Positions 6,713 to 18,061 of a stretch of DNA of 64,000 bases are shown in pieces. The stretch lies in contig DASVPW010000163.1 of assembly GCA_036389455.1 (NCBI GenBank), positions 1 to 64,000 of the forward strand, in the 5' to 3' direction. A program made the position numbers and the translations under genes. The stretch is from JAJKJG01 sp036389455 (GTDB lineage Bacteria > Pseudomonadota > Alphaproteobacteria > Rhizobiales > Beijerinckiaceae). The stretch's first letter is position 1. Each line of letters opens with the position of its first letter. The notes under the pieces were generated by a model, which was not told where the DNA came from, made no database searches, and saw only the letters and a list, made by a program, of their open reading frames with translations.

Positions 6713-9511
6713 ATGTCCGACGGACTGCCGATCACCGAAGGCGTCAAGTTCCTCCTCGACGGGAGGGAGGTCGAGGCGCGGCCCGGCGAGACCATCTGGC
6801 AGGTGGCGAGCCGGCACGGCACCGACATCCCGCACCTGTGCTACGCGCCGGCGCCCGGCTACCGGCCGGACGGCAACTGCCGGGCCTGCATGGTCGAGAT
6901 CGAGGGCGAGCGCGTGCTCGCGGCCTCCTGCGTGCGCCGCCCGACACCGGGCATGAAGGTCAACACGGCGAGCGAGCGGGCGGACGCCTCGCGCCGGCTC
7001 GTCTTCGAGCTCCTCGTCGCCGACCAGCCGGACCGCGCGGAGGCGCACGACCCCGACTCCTCGTTCTGGCGCTGGGCCGACCGCATCGCCGTCACCGAGA
7101 GCCGCTTCCCGGCGATCGAGCGGCCGAACAAGGCCGACGACTTCAGCCATCCGGCGATGGCGGTGCAGCTCGACGCCTGCATCCACTGCGGCCTGTGCGT
7201 GCGCGCCTGCCGCGAGGTCCAGGTGAACGACGTCATCGGCATGGCCGCCCGCGGGCATCTCGAGAAGATCGTCTTCGACTTCGACGACCCGATGGGCGGC
7301 TCGACCTGCGTCGCCTGCGGCGAGTGCGTCCAGGCCTGCCCGACCGGGGCGCTGATGGAGAAGAGCCTCGTCGACGCGGCGGGCGTATTCGATGTCGCGA
7401 ACGCGCCCGAGCGCGAGGTCGACAGCGTCTGCCCCTACTGCGGCGTCGGCTGCCAGCTCACCTACGAGATCAGGGACGACCGCATCGTCGCCGTGCAGGG
7501 CCGAGACGGTCCGGCGAACCAGAACCGCCTCTGCGTCAAGGGCCGCTTCGGCTTCGACTACGTCGCCCATCCGGACCGGCTGACGAAGCCGATGATCCGA
7601 AAGGAGGGCGTCTCGAAGCACGACACCGCGATCGACCCGGCGAACCCTTGGACGCATTTCCGCGAGGCGACCTGGGAGGAGGCTCTCGAGCGCGCCGCGG
7701 GCGGCCTGCGCCGCATCCGCGATACGCACGGCGGCAACGCGCTCGCCGGCTTCGGCTCGGCCAAGGGCTCGAACGAGGAGGCCTACCTCTTCCAGAAGCT
7801 CGTGCGGGCGGGCTTCGGGACGAACAACGTCGACCACTGCACAAGGCTCTGCCACGCCTCGTCGGTCGCGGGGCTCCTGGAGGGCGTCGGCTCCGGCGCC
7901 GTCTCGGCGCCGTTCATGGCGGCTGCGGACGCCGACGTGATCGTGGTCATCGGCGCGAACCCGATCGAGAACCACCCGGTCGCCGCGACCTTCTTCAAGA
8001 ACGCGGCCGAGCGCGGCGCGAAGCTCGTCGTCATGGACCCGCGCGGCACGGCGCTCATGCGCCACGCGACCCACATGCTGCAATTCAAGCCGGGGCGGGA
8101 CGTCGCGATGCTCAACGCCATGCTGCACACCATCGTCGAGGAAGGGCTCTACGACCGCCAGTACGTCCAGGCCAACACCGAGGACTTCGAGAAGCTCGTC
8201 GAGAACGTCCGCGACTTCCCGCCCGAGACAATGGCGGAGGTCTGCGGCATCCCGGCCGCGACGCTGCGCGAGGTCGCGCGGCTCTACGCCCGCGCCGAGG
8301 CCGCGATCATCTTCTGGGGCATGGGGGTGTCGCAGCACGTCCACGGCACCGACAACACCCGCTGCCTCATCGCCCTCGCCCTCTGCACGGGCCAGATCGG
8401 CCGCCCGGGCACGGGGCTCCATCCGCTTCGCGGCCAGAACAACGTGCAGGGCGCCTCCGACGCCGGCCTCATCCCGATGTTCTTCCCCGACTACAAGTCG
8501 GTCGAGGAGCCGCAGACGCGGGCGTTCTACGAGGACCTGTGGGGCGCGAAGCTCGATCCGAAGCGCGGGCTGACCGTCGTCGAGATCATGGACGCGGTGC
8601 ACGCCGACAAGATCCGAGGCATGTACATCATGGGCGAGAACCCGGCGATGTCGGACCCGGACGTGCAGCACGCCCGCGAGGCCCTCGCCAAGCTCGAGCA
8701 CCTCGTCGTCCAGGACATCTTTTTGACCGAGACCGCCAAGTACGCCGACGTGGTGCTGCCGGCCTCGGCCTGGCCTGAGAAGGACGGCACGGTCACGAAC
8801 ACCAACCGCCAGGTGCAGATCGGCCGCAAGGCGCTGCCGCTCCCGGGCGAGGCGCGCCCCGACCTCGACATCATCATCGACCTCGCGAAGCGCCTGGGCT
8901 TGCCCTGGACTTACGGCCACGTCAGCGAGGTCTTCGCCGAGATGACGCGAGCGATGCCCTCGCTCGCCAACATCACGTGGGAGCGCCTCGAGCGCGAAGA
9001 TTCGGTCACCTATCCGGTCGATTCGCCGACGGAGCCCGGCCACGACATCGTCTTCGGCGACGGCTTCCCGACGGCCTCGGGGCGCGGCAAGTTCGTGCCG
9101 GCACGGATCGTGCCGCCGGCCGAGGAGCCGGATGCGGAATACCCCTTCGTGCTCACGACGGGACGCCAGCTCGAGCACTGGCACACCGGCTCCATGACCC
9201 GCCGGGCGAGCGTCCTCGACGACCTCGAGCCGGAGGCGATCGCCGCCGTGTCGGCCGCCGACCTGCGCCGGCTCGGACTCCGCGCCGGCGAGTGGATGCG
9301 GGTCACGACGCGGCGCGGCTCGATCGAGCTCAAGGCCCGCGTCGACGGCGCGATCCCGCCCGGCATGGTCTTCATCCCCTTCGCCTACGCGGAGGCGGCC
9401 GCGAACGTGCTGACGAACCCGCAGCTCGACCCCTTCGGGAAGATTCCGGAGTTCAAGTTCTGCGCCGCGAGGATCGAGCGCGTCGAGGCGCCGGCGGTCG
9501 CGGCGGAGTAG
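6713..9511 (+). CDS. fdh1A: Formate dehydrogenase alpha subunit (Mo/W-bisMGD)
   Basis: Catalytic subunit oxidising formate to CO2, 932 residues. A [2Fe-2S] domain is at about 10-90 (DGNCRACMVEI). Two ferredoxin-type clusters follow (CIHCGLCVRACREVQ and CVACGECVQACPTGA), then the cluster that begins the molybdopterin oxidoreductase core (CPYCGVGCQL), the bis-MGD core, and a C-terminal dinucleotide-binding domain with TTGRQLEHWHTGSMTRR. The active-site pair is C380-H381 in RLCHASSV, so it uses Cys and not selenocysteine. The family includes both tungsten and molybdenum enzymes; the sequence alone does not tell me which. No fdsC/fdsD maturation genes follow. Confidence 0.93.
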   Translation: MSDGLPITEGVKFLLDGREVEARPGETIWQVASRHGTDIPHLCYAPAPGYRPDGNCRACMVEIEGERVLAASCVRRPTPGMKVNTASERADASRRLVFELLVADQPDRAEAHDPDSSFWRWADRIAVTESRFPAIERPNKADDFSHPAMAVQLDACIHCGLCVRACREVQVNDVIGMAARGHLEKIVFDFDDPMGGSTCVACGECVQACPTGALMEKSLVDAAGVFDVANAPEREVDSVCPYCGVGCQLTYEIRDDRIVAVQGRDGPANQNRLCVKGRFGFDYVAHPDRLTKPMIRKEGVSKHDTAIDPANPWTHFREATWEEALERAAGGLRRIRDTHGGNALAGFGSAKGSNEEAYLFQKLVRAGFGTNNVDHCTRLCHASSVAGLLEGVGSGAVSAPFMAAADADVIVVIGANPIENHPVAATFFKNAAERGAKLVVMDPRGTALMRHATHMLQFKPGRDVAMLNAMLHTIVEEGLYDRQYVQANTEDFEKLVENVRDFPPETMAEVCGIPAATLREVARLYARAEAAIIFWGMGVSQHVHGTDNTRCLIALALCTGQIGRPGTGLHPLRGQNNVQGASDAGLIPMFFPDYKSVEEPQTRAFYEDLWGAKLDPKRGLTVVEIMDAVHADKIRGMYIMGENPAMSDPDVQHAREALAKLEHLVVQDIFLTETAKYADVVLPASAWPEKDGTVTNTNRQVQIGRKALPLPGEARPDLDIIIDLAKRLGLPWTYGHVSEVFAEMTRAMPSLANITWERLEREDSVTYPVDSPTEPGHDIVFGDGFPTASGRGKFVPARIVPPAEEPDAEYPFVLTTGRQLEHWHTGSMTRRASVLDDLEPEAIAAVSAADLRRLGLRAGEWMRVTTRRGSIELKARVDGAIPPGMVFIPFAYAEAAANVLTNPQLDPFGKIPEFKFCAARIERVEAPAVAAE

Positions 9512-9525
9512 AGCTGCGGCGCCAA

Positions 9526-9638
9526 CACTGTCGTCCCCGGCGGCGCGCGTAGCGCGCCGGGAAGGGGACCCAGGACCGCCAGGGATGGATCCCCTTTCCT
9601 CGCCTTCGCTCCGCTTCGGCTCGCCGGGGATGACAGTG
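9526..9638. repeat. Palindromic intergenic repeat, family A copy 2
   Basis: 113-bp element with inverted ends CACTGTCGTCCCCGGCG (start) and CGCCGGGGATGACAGTG (end), one mismatch. It lies between the converging formate dehydrogenase alpha gene and the thioesterase gene, touching the latter's stop codon, so it could also serve as a two-way terminator. Confidence 0.85.
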
Positions 9639-10090
9639 CTAATCCCGCACGTCGTCCCGGCCTTCGACGGCCATCAGCGTGGCGGTGAGCAGCGCCACGA
9701 TCTTCCGCTCGCCGTTCGTCTCCGCAAAGACCTCGCCTTGGGCGACCGTGAGCGTGCGGCCCGGCTTCACGACGCGGCCGACTGCGACGAGACGTTCGCC
9801 GGCCGCGGGGGCGAGGAGATTGACCTTGAACTCGGTCGTCAGCACGCCGGCGCTTTCCGGCATGAGCGAGAAGGCGGCGTAGCCGCAGGCCGTGTCGCCG
9901 AGGGCCGAGACGACGCCGGCGTGGACGAAGCCGTGCTGCTGGCAGAGCTCGGGCCGGACCGGCATCGCGATCTCGACCTCTCCCGGCGCGATGCGCGCGA
10001 GGGCAGCGCCGATGGTCTGCATGAAGGGCTGGCGGTCGAAGCTCGCCCGCACGCGCCGCTCGAAGCTCGCGACCTTCGGCGTGAAGCCGC

Positions 10091-10094
<4 letters not shown>
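9639..10094 (-). CDS. PaaI-type hotdog thioesterase
   Basis: Predicted acyl-CoA thioesterase of 151 residues, the normal length for the family. The 4HBT hotdog signature HGFVHAGVVSALGDTACGYA (residues 54-73) holds the expected His, Gly and Asp. The start overlaps the dusA stop (ATGA), so the two are translationally coupled. The substrate cannot be read from the sequence. A link to the acyl-CoA chemistry of the neighbouring oxalate genes is possible, but those run in the other direction. Confidence 0.85.
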
Positions 10095-11095
<1,001 letters not shown>

Positions 11096-11222
11096 GGAGA
11101 GGAGATAACGACCGGGTCCCTCCGGCGCAACGCGCCGGTTACGGACACCAATCCCTACTCGTGTCTGTAACGCCGGCCGAAGTTATAGACAGTTTTGCAA
11201 GATCGTCCCTGACGCGGCCGGA

Positions 11223-11336
11223 TCAGAAGCTGCTCAGTGCCAGCATGGCGAGGCAGAGGCAGGCGGTCGAGGTGAGGAAGCCGAGGGCGGCGCGCTTGAA
11301 GGAGGGGGCGCTCTGGACGGTCTCTTCGGCGGTCAT
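11223..11336 (-). CDS. Small membrane protein, 37 residues
   Basis: Short ORF starting MTAEETVQSAPSFKRAALGF and ending in one hydrophobic segment (about residues 17-35, rich in Leu, Ala and Cys). Its ATG has a very good RBS (GGGGAGATTCGAG). The topology suggests a cytoplasmic N-terminus and a single membrane anchor. It lies between ureJ and dusA on the same strand. I do not recognise a family. It resembles the single-pass small proteins often seen next to metal or stress genes; the function is unknown. Confidence 0.5.
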   Translation of the reverse strand: MTAEETVQSAPSFKRAALGFLTSTACLCLAMLALSSF

Positions 11337-11433
11337 CTCGAATCTCCCCGAGGCTCGCTGGCCTATCGACGGGGAGAATGGGGAAGGCGGCGCGCGGACG
11401 ATGTGCGCCGGCGCACATGCGGGTGAAAGATCC

Positions 11434-12018
11434 TCAGCCGAGGAGGATTCCGAGGCCCGCCGCCGCGACCGCGGCGCCGGCGGCCCGCGGCAGCCACGGG
11501 GACCCGCCGGCCGAGACCGCGGCGCCGAACCAGATTCCGACGGCATGGAGCAGCGCGGTCGCGATGGCGAACCCGACGAGGGTGCCGGCGACGTCCGCCC
11601 CGGCCGGCACCTCGGCGCCATGGACGAAGCCGTGGACAAGCGCGAAGACGCCGCAGGCGGCGGCTCCGGCCGCGACGGCGAGCGGGAGCCTCAGGGTCAC
11701 GGCAAGCCCGAGCGCCACGACCGAGAGCGCGACCGCGGCCTCCACCCCGGGCAGGCCGAAGTCCTGGAGCCCGAGGACTGCGCCGAGCGCCGTCGCCGAC
11801 GCGAAGGCGAGGGGCCAGGCCCAGAGCGCGCGCCCGCCGACAAGCGAAGCCCAGAGACCGACCGCCGTCATGGCGAGCACGTGATCGAGGCCGGAGAACG
11901 GGTGGGCGAAGCCCGCCGTGAAGCCGTGCGCCGCGTGCGCCGCGCCGCCCATATGGGCGAGCGCAGGCGTCGCGGTCGCGGCCGCGAGAAGCCCGAGCAT
12001 CACCCTCGAGAGTGTCAT
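11434..12018 (-). CDS. ureJ: HupE/UreJ family nickel permease-like protein
   Basis: Polytopic membrane protein of 194 residues. A signal-like first segment ends ATPALAHMGG, then comes the family signature AHPFSGLDHVLAMTAVGLW and about five further hydrophobic helices, including GVFALVHGFVHGAE. HupE/UreJ proteins take up nickel for hydrogenase or urease, and its position at the end of the urease run supports UreJ. I chose the ATG at 12018, with a GGGAGGGG RBS; the frame opens further upstream without a better start. The 180-bp gap to ureG holds a pair of direct repeats. Confidence 0.88.
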   Translation of the reverse strand: MTLSRVMLGLLAAATATPALAHMGGAAHAAHGFTAGFAHPFSGLDHVLAMTAVGLWASLVGGRALWAWPLAFASATALGAVLGLQDFGLPGVEAAVALSVVALGLAVTLRLPLAVAAGAAACGVFALVHGFVHGAEVPAGADVAGTLVGFAIATALLHAVGIWFGAAVSAGGSPWLPRAAGAAVAAAGLGILLG

Positions 12019-12110
12019 GGGACCCCTCCCCCGTTTACCTTCAGGGCGCCGGAGCAACTTCCGGGCCGTCGGCATGCGGGCGATTCCAATTCATCGACGG
12101 CATGACCGGC

Positions 12111-12178
12111 GTTCCGTCATGATGAAGATGCCTCCGAGCTCGGCCGCTCAGAAGTGCCGGCTGTTCCGTCATGATGAA
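12111..12178. repeat. Two direct 16-bp repeats upstream of ureJ
   Basis: GTTCCGTCATGATGAA occurs at 12111-12126 and exactly again at 12163-12178, 52 bp apart (about five helical turns). The core TCATGATGA is nearly self-complementary. They lie in the otherwise empty ureG-ureJ gap, upstream of the ureJ start, and could be regulator sites. No known motif is matched. Confidence 0.4.
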
Positions 12179-12198
12179 AGTGCGCCACGCGGCGCACA

Positions 12199-12824
<626 letters not shown>

Positions 12825-12828
<4 letters not shown>

Positions 12829-13502
12829 GACCGGAACAGCCGCGTGTACTGCGTCTCGTGACGCATCGCCGCGAGGTCGGAGCGGAAGGCGCAGGAGCCG
12901 AGGTCGTCGAGCCCGGCGTCGCGCGCTGCGGCGGCGAGTTCGCGGACCTGCGGGACGAGCGCCGCGATCACGCGCTGGCCGTCGGTCTGCCCGACAATCC
13001 CGAGCCGCACGGCGGCCGAGACGAGGTTCGCGGTAAAGCCGAGGACGAAGGCCTCGAGCGCCTCGGGCAGCGGGATGGCGTGGCCGGCGGCGGCCGCCGC
13101 GACCGCGACCGGATAGGCGAGCGGACCGGGCCACGCCTCCTTGAGGAGACCGATGCCGCCGCAGGGCCAGGAACGGGCGATCGCGGCCGCGAAGGCGTCA
13201 CCTTGCGTCGTCGATTCGAGACGCCGCTCCTCCGAGCCCGCGAGCGCCAGCGCGAGCTCCGCGACCTCGGCCAGCGCCGCGCCGTTGCCAGCGGCGGCGG
13301 CGCGCCAGGCGGAGGCGAAGAGGATCGCGTCGTTGCGCGCCGCACCGTGCCCGAGGAGGTCGGAAAGCCACCCTTCGAGGCCAGCCGCATCCGCGACGTC
13401 CCCCGCCTCGTGCGCCCATTCGAGCCCGTGCGAATAGGCGAAGGCGCCGACCGGGAAGGCCGGCGACAGCCAGACCATCAGCGGGAGATGCGCGCCGCTC
13501 AT
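12825..13502 (-). CDS. ureF: Urease accessory protein UreF
   Basis: All-helical chaperone that bridges UreD-bound urease and UreG and gates GTP hydrolysis, 225 residues. The N-terminus LPLMVWLSPAFPVGAFAYSH is the UreF hallmark. The usual C-terminal tail RSDLAAMRHETQYTRLFRS is present. Its ATG overlaps the ureE stop and its stop overlaps the ureG start, which gives a tightly coupled ureE-ureF-ureG unit. Confidence 0.95.
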
Positions 13503-14104
13503 CGGTGCTCGTGCTTGTGCTCGTGGCCGTGATGGGCGTGCCCGCAGCCCGGCCCGTGCTCGTGATGGGCGGGATCGTCATGATGCACCTCATCGTCCCG
13601 ATGATGTGCATCATCATGAGCGTGATGGTGGTGCCCGTGGCCGTGGTGATGGTGCCCGTGGTCGTGGCCGCAGGTGTCGTAGGCGCCGCGCTCGGGGCGG
13701 AACGGGCGCTCGACCGGCGCCGCCGTGCAGCCCTGGCCGCGGACCATCTCGGCGAGCACGTGGTCGTCCTCTATGAAGATCGCGTCCGTCCCGATCTCGG
13801 CCGGCGTGTGCCGGTTGCCGATGTGCCAGGCGACGCGCATCAGCCGCAACGGGTTCTCGGCCCTGATCTCGAGGAGCTTCTGGGGCGCGGCCCTGACCTG
13901 CACGAGCCGCCCGTCCTCTAGCCGCACGGCGTCGCCGTCGTCGAGGGCCACCGCCTTGTCGAGGTCGAGGAGGAAGTCGAGCCCGCCCTCCCCTCTCAAG
14001 GCGACGCGCCGCCGGTGGCGCCCCTCGTGGTCGAGGACGACGGTGTCGGCGACCTTCTCGGGCTTCACGGCGGCCTTGCGGACGACGGCGGTGGCGCGGA
14101 GCAT
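13499..14104 (-). CDS. ureE: Urease nickel chaperone UreE with His-rich tail
   Basis: Metallochaperone of 201 residues that hands nickel to UreG and urease. The N-terminal peptide-binding-like domain is followed by the metal domain with AWHIGNRHTPAEI and the conserved HVLAEMVRGQG. A long C-terminal tail (about 140-201) is dominated by His, Asp and Gly and should store several nickel ions. I chose the ATG at 14104, where the UreE fold begins (MLRATAVVRKA); upstream codons have no support. The ureF start overlaps its stop. Confidence 0.93.
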   Translation of the reverse strand: MLRATAVVRKAAVKPEKVADTVVLDHEGRHRRRVALRGEGGLDFLLDLDKAVALDDGDAVRLEDGRLVQVRAAPQKLLEIRAENPLRLMRVAWHIGNRHTPAEIGTDAIFIEDDHVLAEMVRGQGCTAAPVERPFRPERGAYDTCGHDHGHHHHGHGHHHHAHDDAHHRDDEVHHDDPAHHEHGPGCGHAHHGHEHKHEHR

Positions 14105-14108
14105 GGTT

Positions 14109-14438
14109 TCAATCCGTTTTGGCTCTCGGGAAGAACGCAGCATCGAAGACCTCTTCGACCGTGAACGGGCAGGTGGCCGGAAAAGTCGAGAGAGGGAGAC
14201 GGGTCTGTTTGGCGGCGGCGCGCCGAGCAAGCTCGTAGAGGTGCGCCAAGTGCTCGGAGGGATACGGGCGCAGGCTCGGTGAGCGCGTCAGGATCATGCC
14301 GACTCTGCGGCGCTGCTCCAGGATGGTCCGGCGCCAGCTCGAACCACGGTGAACGGGCTGGTACCGCCATTTCAGCAGATGGACGATCAGGATCACGAGG
14401 CGGCTCTCAAGGGACCGTACGTGCGAACCGCCGACCAC
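14109..14438 (-). pseudogene. Truncated second copy of the DUF29 gene
   Basis: The 109-codon frame (GTG start) matches the C-terminal two thirds of the DUF29 protein encoded just upstream. Shared blocks are RSLxxRL, HLLKWRYQPVHRGSSW (compare HLLKWRHLAEYRGMAW) and FPATCPFTVEEVFD (compare FPATCPFTVDQVLD). The N-terminal DFYAWTQDQA half of the family is missing. It lies 4 bp from ureE. The simplest reading is a tandem duplicate that lost its first half, though a short product may still be made. Confidence 0.6.
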
Positions 14439-14441
14439 GCT

Positions 14442-14951
14442 TCATGCCATCGATTGTGCATTCGGAAGATGTCCAGCCGCCGGACCGTCGAGATCTTCGG
14501 GGTAGAAGTGGGGATCGAGGACCTGATCGACGGTGAACGGACAGGTCGCAGGGAAGTCGTTCGGGAAATAGTAGGTATCGTACTCAAGCCGCCGCCGAGC
14601 ATCTTCGTAAACACGCACGACCGCGCTCCGGATGTCGTTCACGAAGCTCGGATTCCCGCTGGCAATCTGAGCAATCTCGTCGCGCTGTCGATCGATGTTC
14701 TCCTTCCAGGCCATGCCCCGATACTCGGCGAGATGACGCCACTTCAGAAGGTGGGCGAGGAGGATCTCCAATCGATCGTCGACCTCCTCCACGAGGCGGC
14801 GCCCGAGCGACCGCACCTCTCCAGCGAGGTTGGCGCCGTCGACCTCCGACCACCGCCCCTCCTCAATCGCCTTCGCCTGATCCTGCGTCCAGGCATAGAA
14901 ATCCCGCTCATATAACGTGTTGCCGGGGGGCGTTCCCGAGGGCTGATCCAT
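14442..14951 (-). CDS. DUF29 family protein
   Basis: Soluble protein of 169 residues, the usual DUF29 length. It has the family start ERDFYAWTQDQAKAIEEGRW, a central helical RLEILLAHLLKWRHLAEYRG and the closing FPATCPFTVDQVLDPHFYPE. The function of DUF29 is not known to me; such genes are common, often in clusters, in Methylobacterium-type bacteria and cyanobacteria. It lies between ureC and ureE, with a shortened copy directly downstream, and has no evident role in urease maturation. Confidence 0.85.
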   Translation of the reverse strand: MDQPSGTPPGNTLYERDFYAWTQDQAKAIEEGRWSEVDGANLAGEVRSLGRRLVEEVDDRLEILLAHLLKWRHLAEYRGMAWKENIDRQRDEIAQIASGNPSFVNDIRSAVVRVYEDARRRLEYDTYYFPNDFPATCPFTVDQVLDPHFYPEDLDGPAAGHLPNAQSMA

Positions 14952-14975
14952 ACAGGCCTCCCTGTCTCGGCCAGC

Positions 14976-16688
<1,713 letters not shown>

Positions 16689-16697
16689 GGGGAACCT

Positions 16698-17093
16698 CTA
16701 CGGGACCGGGCTGAGCGCGCGCGACCTCGCCGCATCCTGATCGAAGGTGAAGGTCGTTCGGCAACCGAACTCGGCGTTGATGTGCGCCAACAGGTAATCC
16801 GCATACTCCGCACGGCCCGTGCGATATTCCTCGACGGCACGCGCTGCGGCATCCGCGAACAAGACCTCAAAACGGCCGGTCTCTAAAATTTCCTCGACCT
16901 TTCCCGCGATCTCCTGCCGCGGGCTCTTGTAGGTCCGCGCCAACGTCCAGGTCGCTTCCGCAAGAACGATCGGGTTGATCACCACCGACTCGCTCGCGCT
17001 TGCGTGCTTGAGGAACCGCACCGCGCGCGGGGAGTGATCGGGGTCGTCGTCGAGCAGCATGCGCAACAACACGTTGGTATCGATCCCGATCAT
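16698..17093 (-). CDS. PIN-domain toxin, VapC type
   Basis: Predicted Mg-dependent ribonuclease of 131 residues. It has the PIN acidic residues D5 in MIGIDTNVLLRML, the Glu in NPIVLAEATWTLARTY, and the late acidic pair in EYADYLLAHI and TFDQDA. The start overlaps the antitoxin stop (ATGA). It lies 9 bp upstream of ureC, so transcription of ureC may pass through this pair or be re-initiated by it. Closest to the VapC group; the RNA target is unknown. Confidence 0.85.
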   Translation of the reverse strand: MIGIDTNVLLRMLLDDDPDHSPRAVRFLKHASASESVVINPIVLAEATWTLARTYKSPRQEIAGKVEEILETGRFEVLFADAAARAVEEYRTGRAEYADYLLAHINAEFGCRTTFTFDQDAARSRALSPVP

Positions 17094-17374
17094 CGGATTT
17101 TCCGTTTGAGGACCCGTTCTTCCTGCTCGCGCATGGCCTCATCGACCGCATCGACGATGTCTGCCTTGGTTCCGGGCCTGCCGAGCCGCTTGGCAAGGTG
17201 GCTGAGCGAACCGGCCAATTCATCGATACCGCGCCGCTTCTTCAAGGTCGCACGCCCATCATCGCTGACCACGAGGTCGACGACGTCGCCGACCTCGACT
17301 CCGGTCAGCTTCCGGAAACTCACCGGCAACGTCATCTGTCCCTTGCTCGTCACCTTCACCTTGAAGCGATGCAT
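17090..17374 (-). CDS. AbrB-like antitoxin, VapB type
   Basis: Swapped-hairpin (SpoVT-AbrB) DNA-binding antitoxin of 94 residues. The N-terminus KVKVTSKGQMTLPVSFRKLT is diagnostic. The C-terminal part (about 50-94) is charged and helical and should wrap the PIN toxin. It is coupled to the toxin by a 4-bp overlap. The 58-bp gap upstream contains duplicated motifs consistent with its own autoregulated promoter. Confidence 0.85.
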   Translation of the reverse strand: MHRFKVKVTSKGQMTLPVSFRKLTGVEVGDVVDLVVSDDGRATLKKRRGIDELAGSLSHLAKRLGRPGTKADIVDAVDEAMREQEERVLKRKIR

Positions 17375-17383
17375 CGGGAGGTT

Positions 17384-17413
17384 CTCCTTACCTTTCTCGA
17401 TCCTCCTTACCTT
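17384..17413 (-). promoter_or_regulatory. Direct repeats upstream of the antitoxin, likely operator
   Basis: On the minus strand AAGGTAAGGAG occurs twice (17413-17403 and 17394-17384), 19 bp apart. The second copy supplies the GGAG RBS of the antitoxin gene. The stretch is AT-richer than its surroundings, with CTTAC/GTAAG just upstream. AbrB-type antitoxins bind such repeats to repress their own operon; the binding is inference. Confidence 0.45.
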
Positions 17414-17432
17414 AGCACATTTGTAAGAAGGC

Positions 17433-18053
17433 TCAAAGTTCGCCCATCACCTCCTGTTGGAAGCCGTGCACGATGCGGCTGCCGGCGAGCGGGATGAGCC
17501 GCACCTCGCGGGTCTGGCCGGGCTCGAAGCGCACCGCCGTGCCGGCCGGGATGTCGAGGCGCATGCCGCGCGCCTGGGCGCGGTCGAAGGAGAGCGCCGG
17601 GTTCGTCTCGAAGAAATGGTAGTGCGAGCCGACCTGGATCGGCCGGTCGCCGGTGTTGGCGACGGTCAGCGTCACCGCCTCGCGGCCTTCGTTCAGCGTG
17701 ATCTCGCCCGGCTGCGCCATGACCTCGCCCGGCCGAAGCGCGCCCGGGGCGCCGCGGATCGGGTCGTGGACGGTCACGAGCTTGGTGCCGTCCGGGAACG
17801 TCGCCTCGACCTGCACGTCGTGGATCATCTCGGCGACGCCGTCCATGACCTGGTCCGGGGTGAGCACGCGCGCGCCCGCCTCCATGAGCTCGGCGACGGA
17901 GCGCCCGTCCCGCGCCCCCTCGACGACGAAATCGGTGATGAGCGCCACCGCCTCGGGATGGTTGAGCTTCACGCCGCGCTCCAGGCGCCGGCGCGCTACC
18001 ATCGCGGCCATGGCGATCAGAAGCTTGTCCTTCTCGCGGGGGGTGAGGTTCAT
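17433..18053 (-). CDS. ureAB: Fused urease gamma-beta subunit UreA-UreB
   Basis: 206-residue structural subunit of urease. Residues 1-100 are UreA (MNLTPREKDKLLIAMAAMVA, LNHPEAVALITDFVVEGARD). Residues from about 101 are UreB (PGEVMAQPGEITLNEGREAV, NTGDRPIQVGSHYHFFETNP, RIVHGFQQEVMG). Most bacteria have separate genes; fusion is known in Helicobacter and in some alphaproteobacteria. The ATG at 18053 begins the UreA fold exactly, 8 bp after ureD. The toxin-antitoxin pair follows before ureC. Confidence 0.94.
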   Translation of the reverse strand: MNLTPREKDKLLIAMAAMVARRRLERGVKLNHPEAVALITDFVVEGARDGRSVAELMEAGARVLTPDQVMDGVAEMIHDVQVEATFPDGTKLVTVHDPIRGAPGALRPGEVMAQPGEITLNEGREAVTLTVANTGDRPIQVGSHYHFFETNPALSFDRAQARGMRLDIPAGTAVRFEPGQTREVRLIPLAGSRIVHGFQQEVMGEL

Positions 18054-18061
18054 GACGTGCC

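Noticed and set aside
7838..7855. Possible selenocysteine in formate dehydrogenase alpha
   Set aside because: The active-site codon is TGC (C380); there is no in-frame TGA and no need for recoding.
11122..11138. CCGGCGC-AAC-GCGCCGG hairpin as a terminator before dusA
   Set aside because: Perfect stem but no T-run on either strand and it lies within the probable dusA promoter region, so the role is unclear; noted only.
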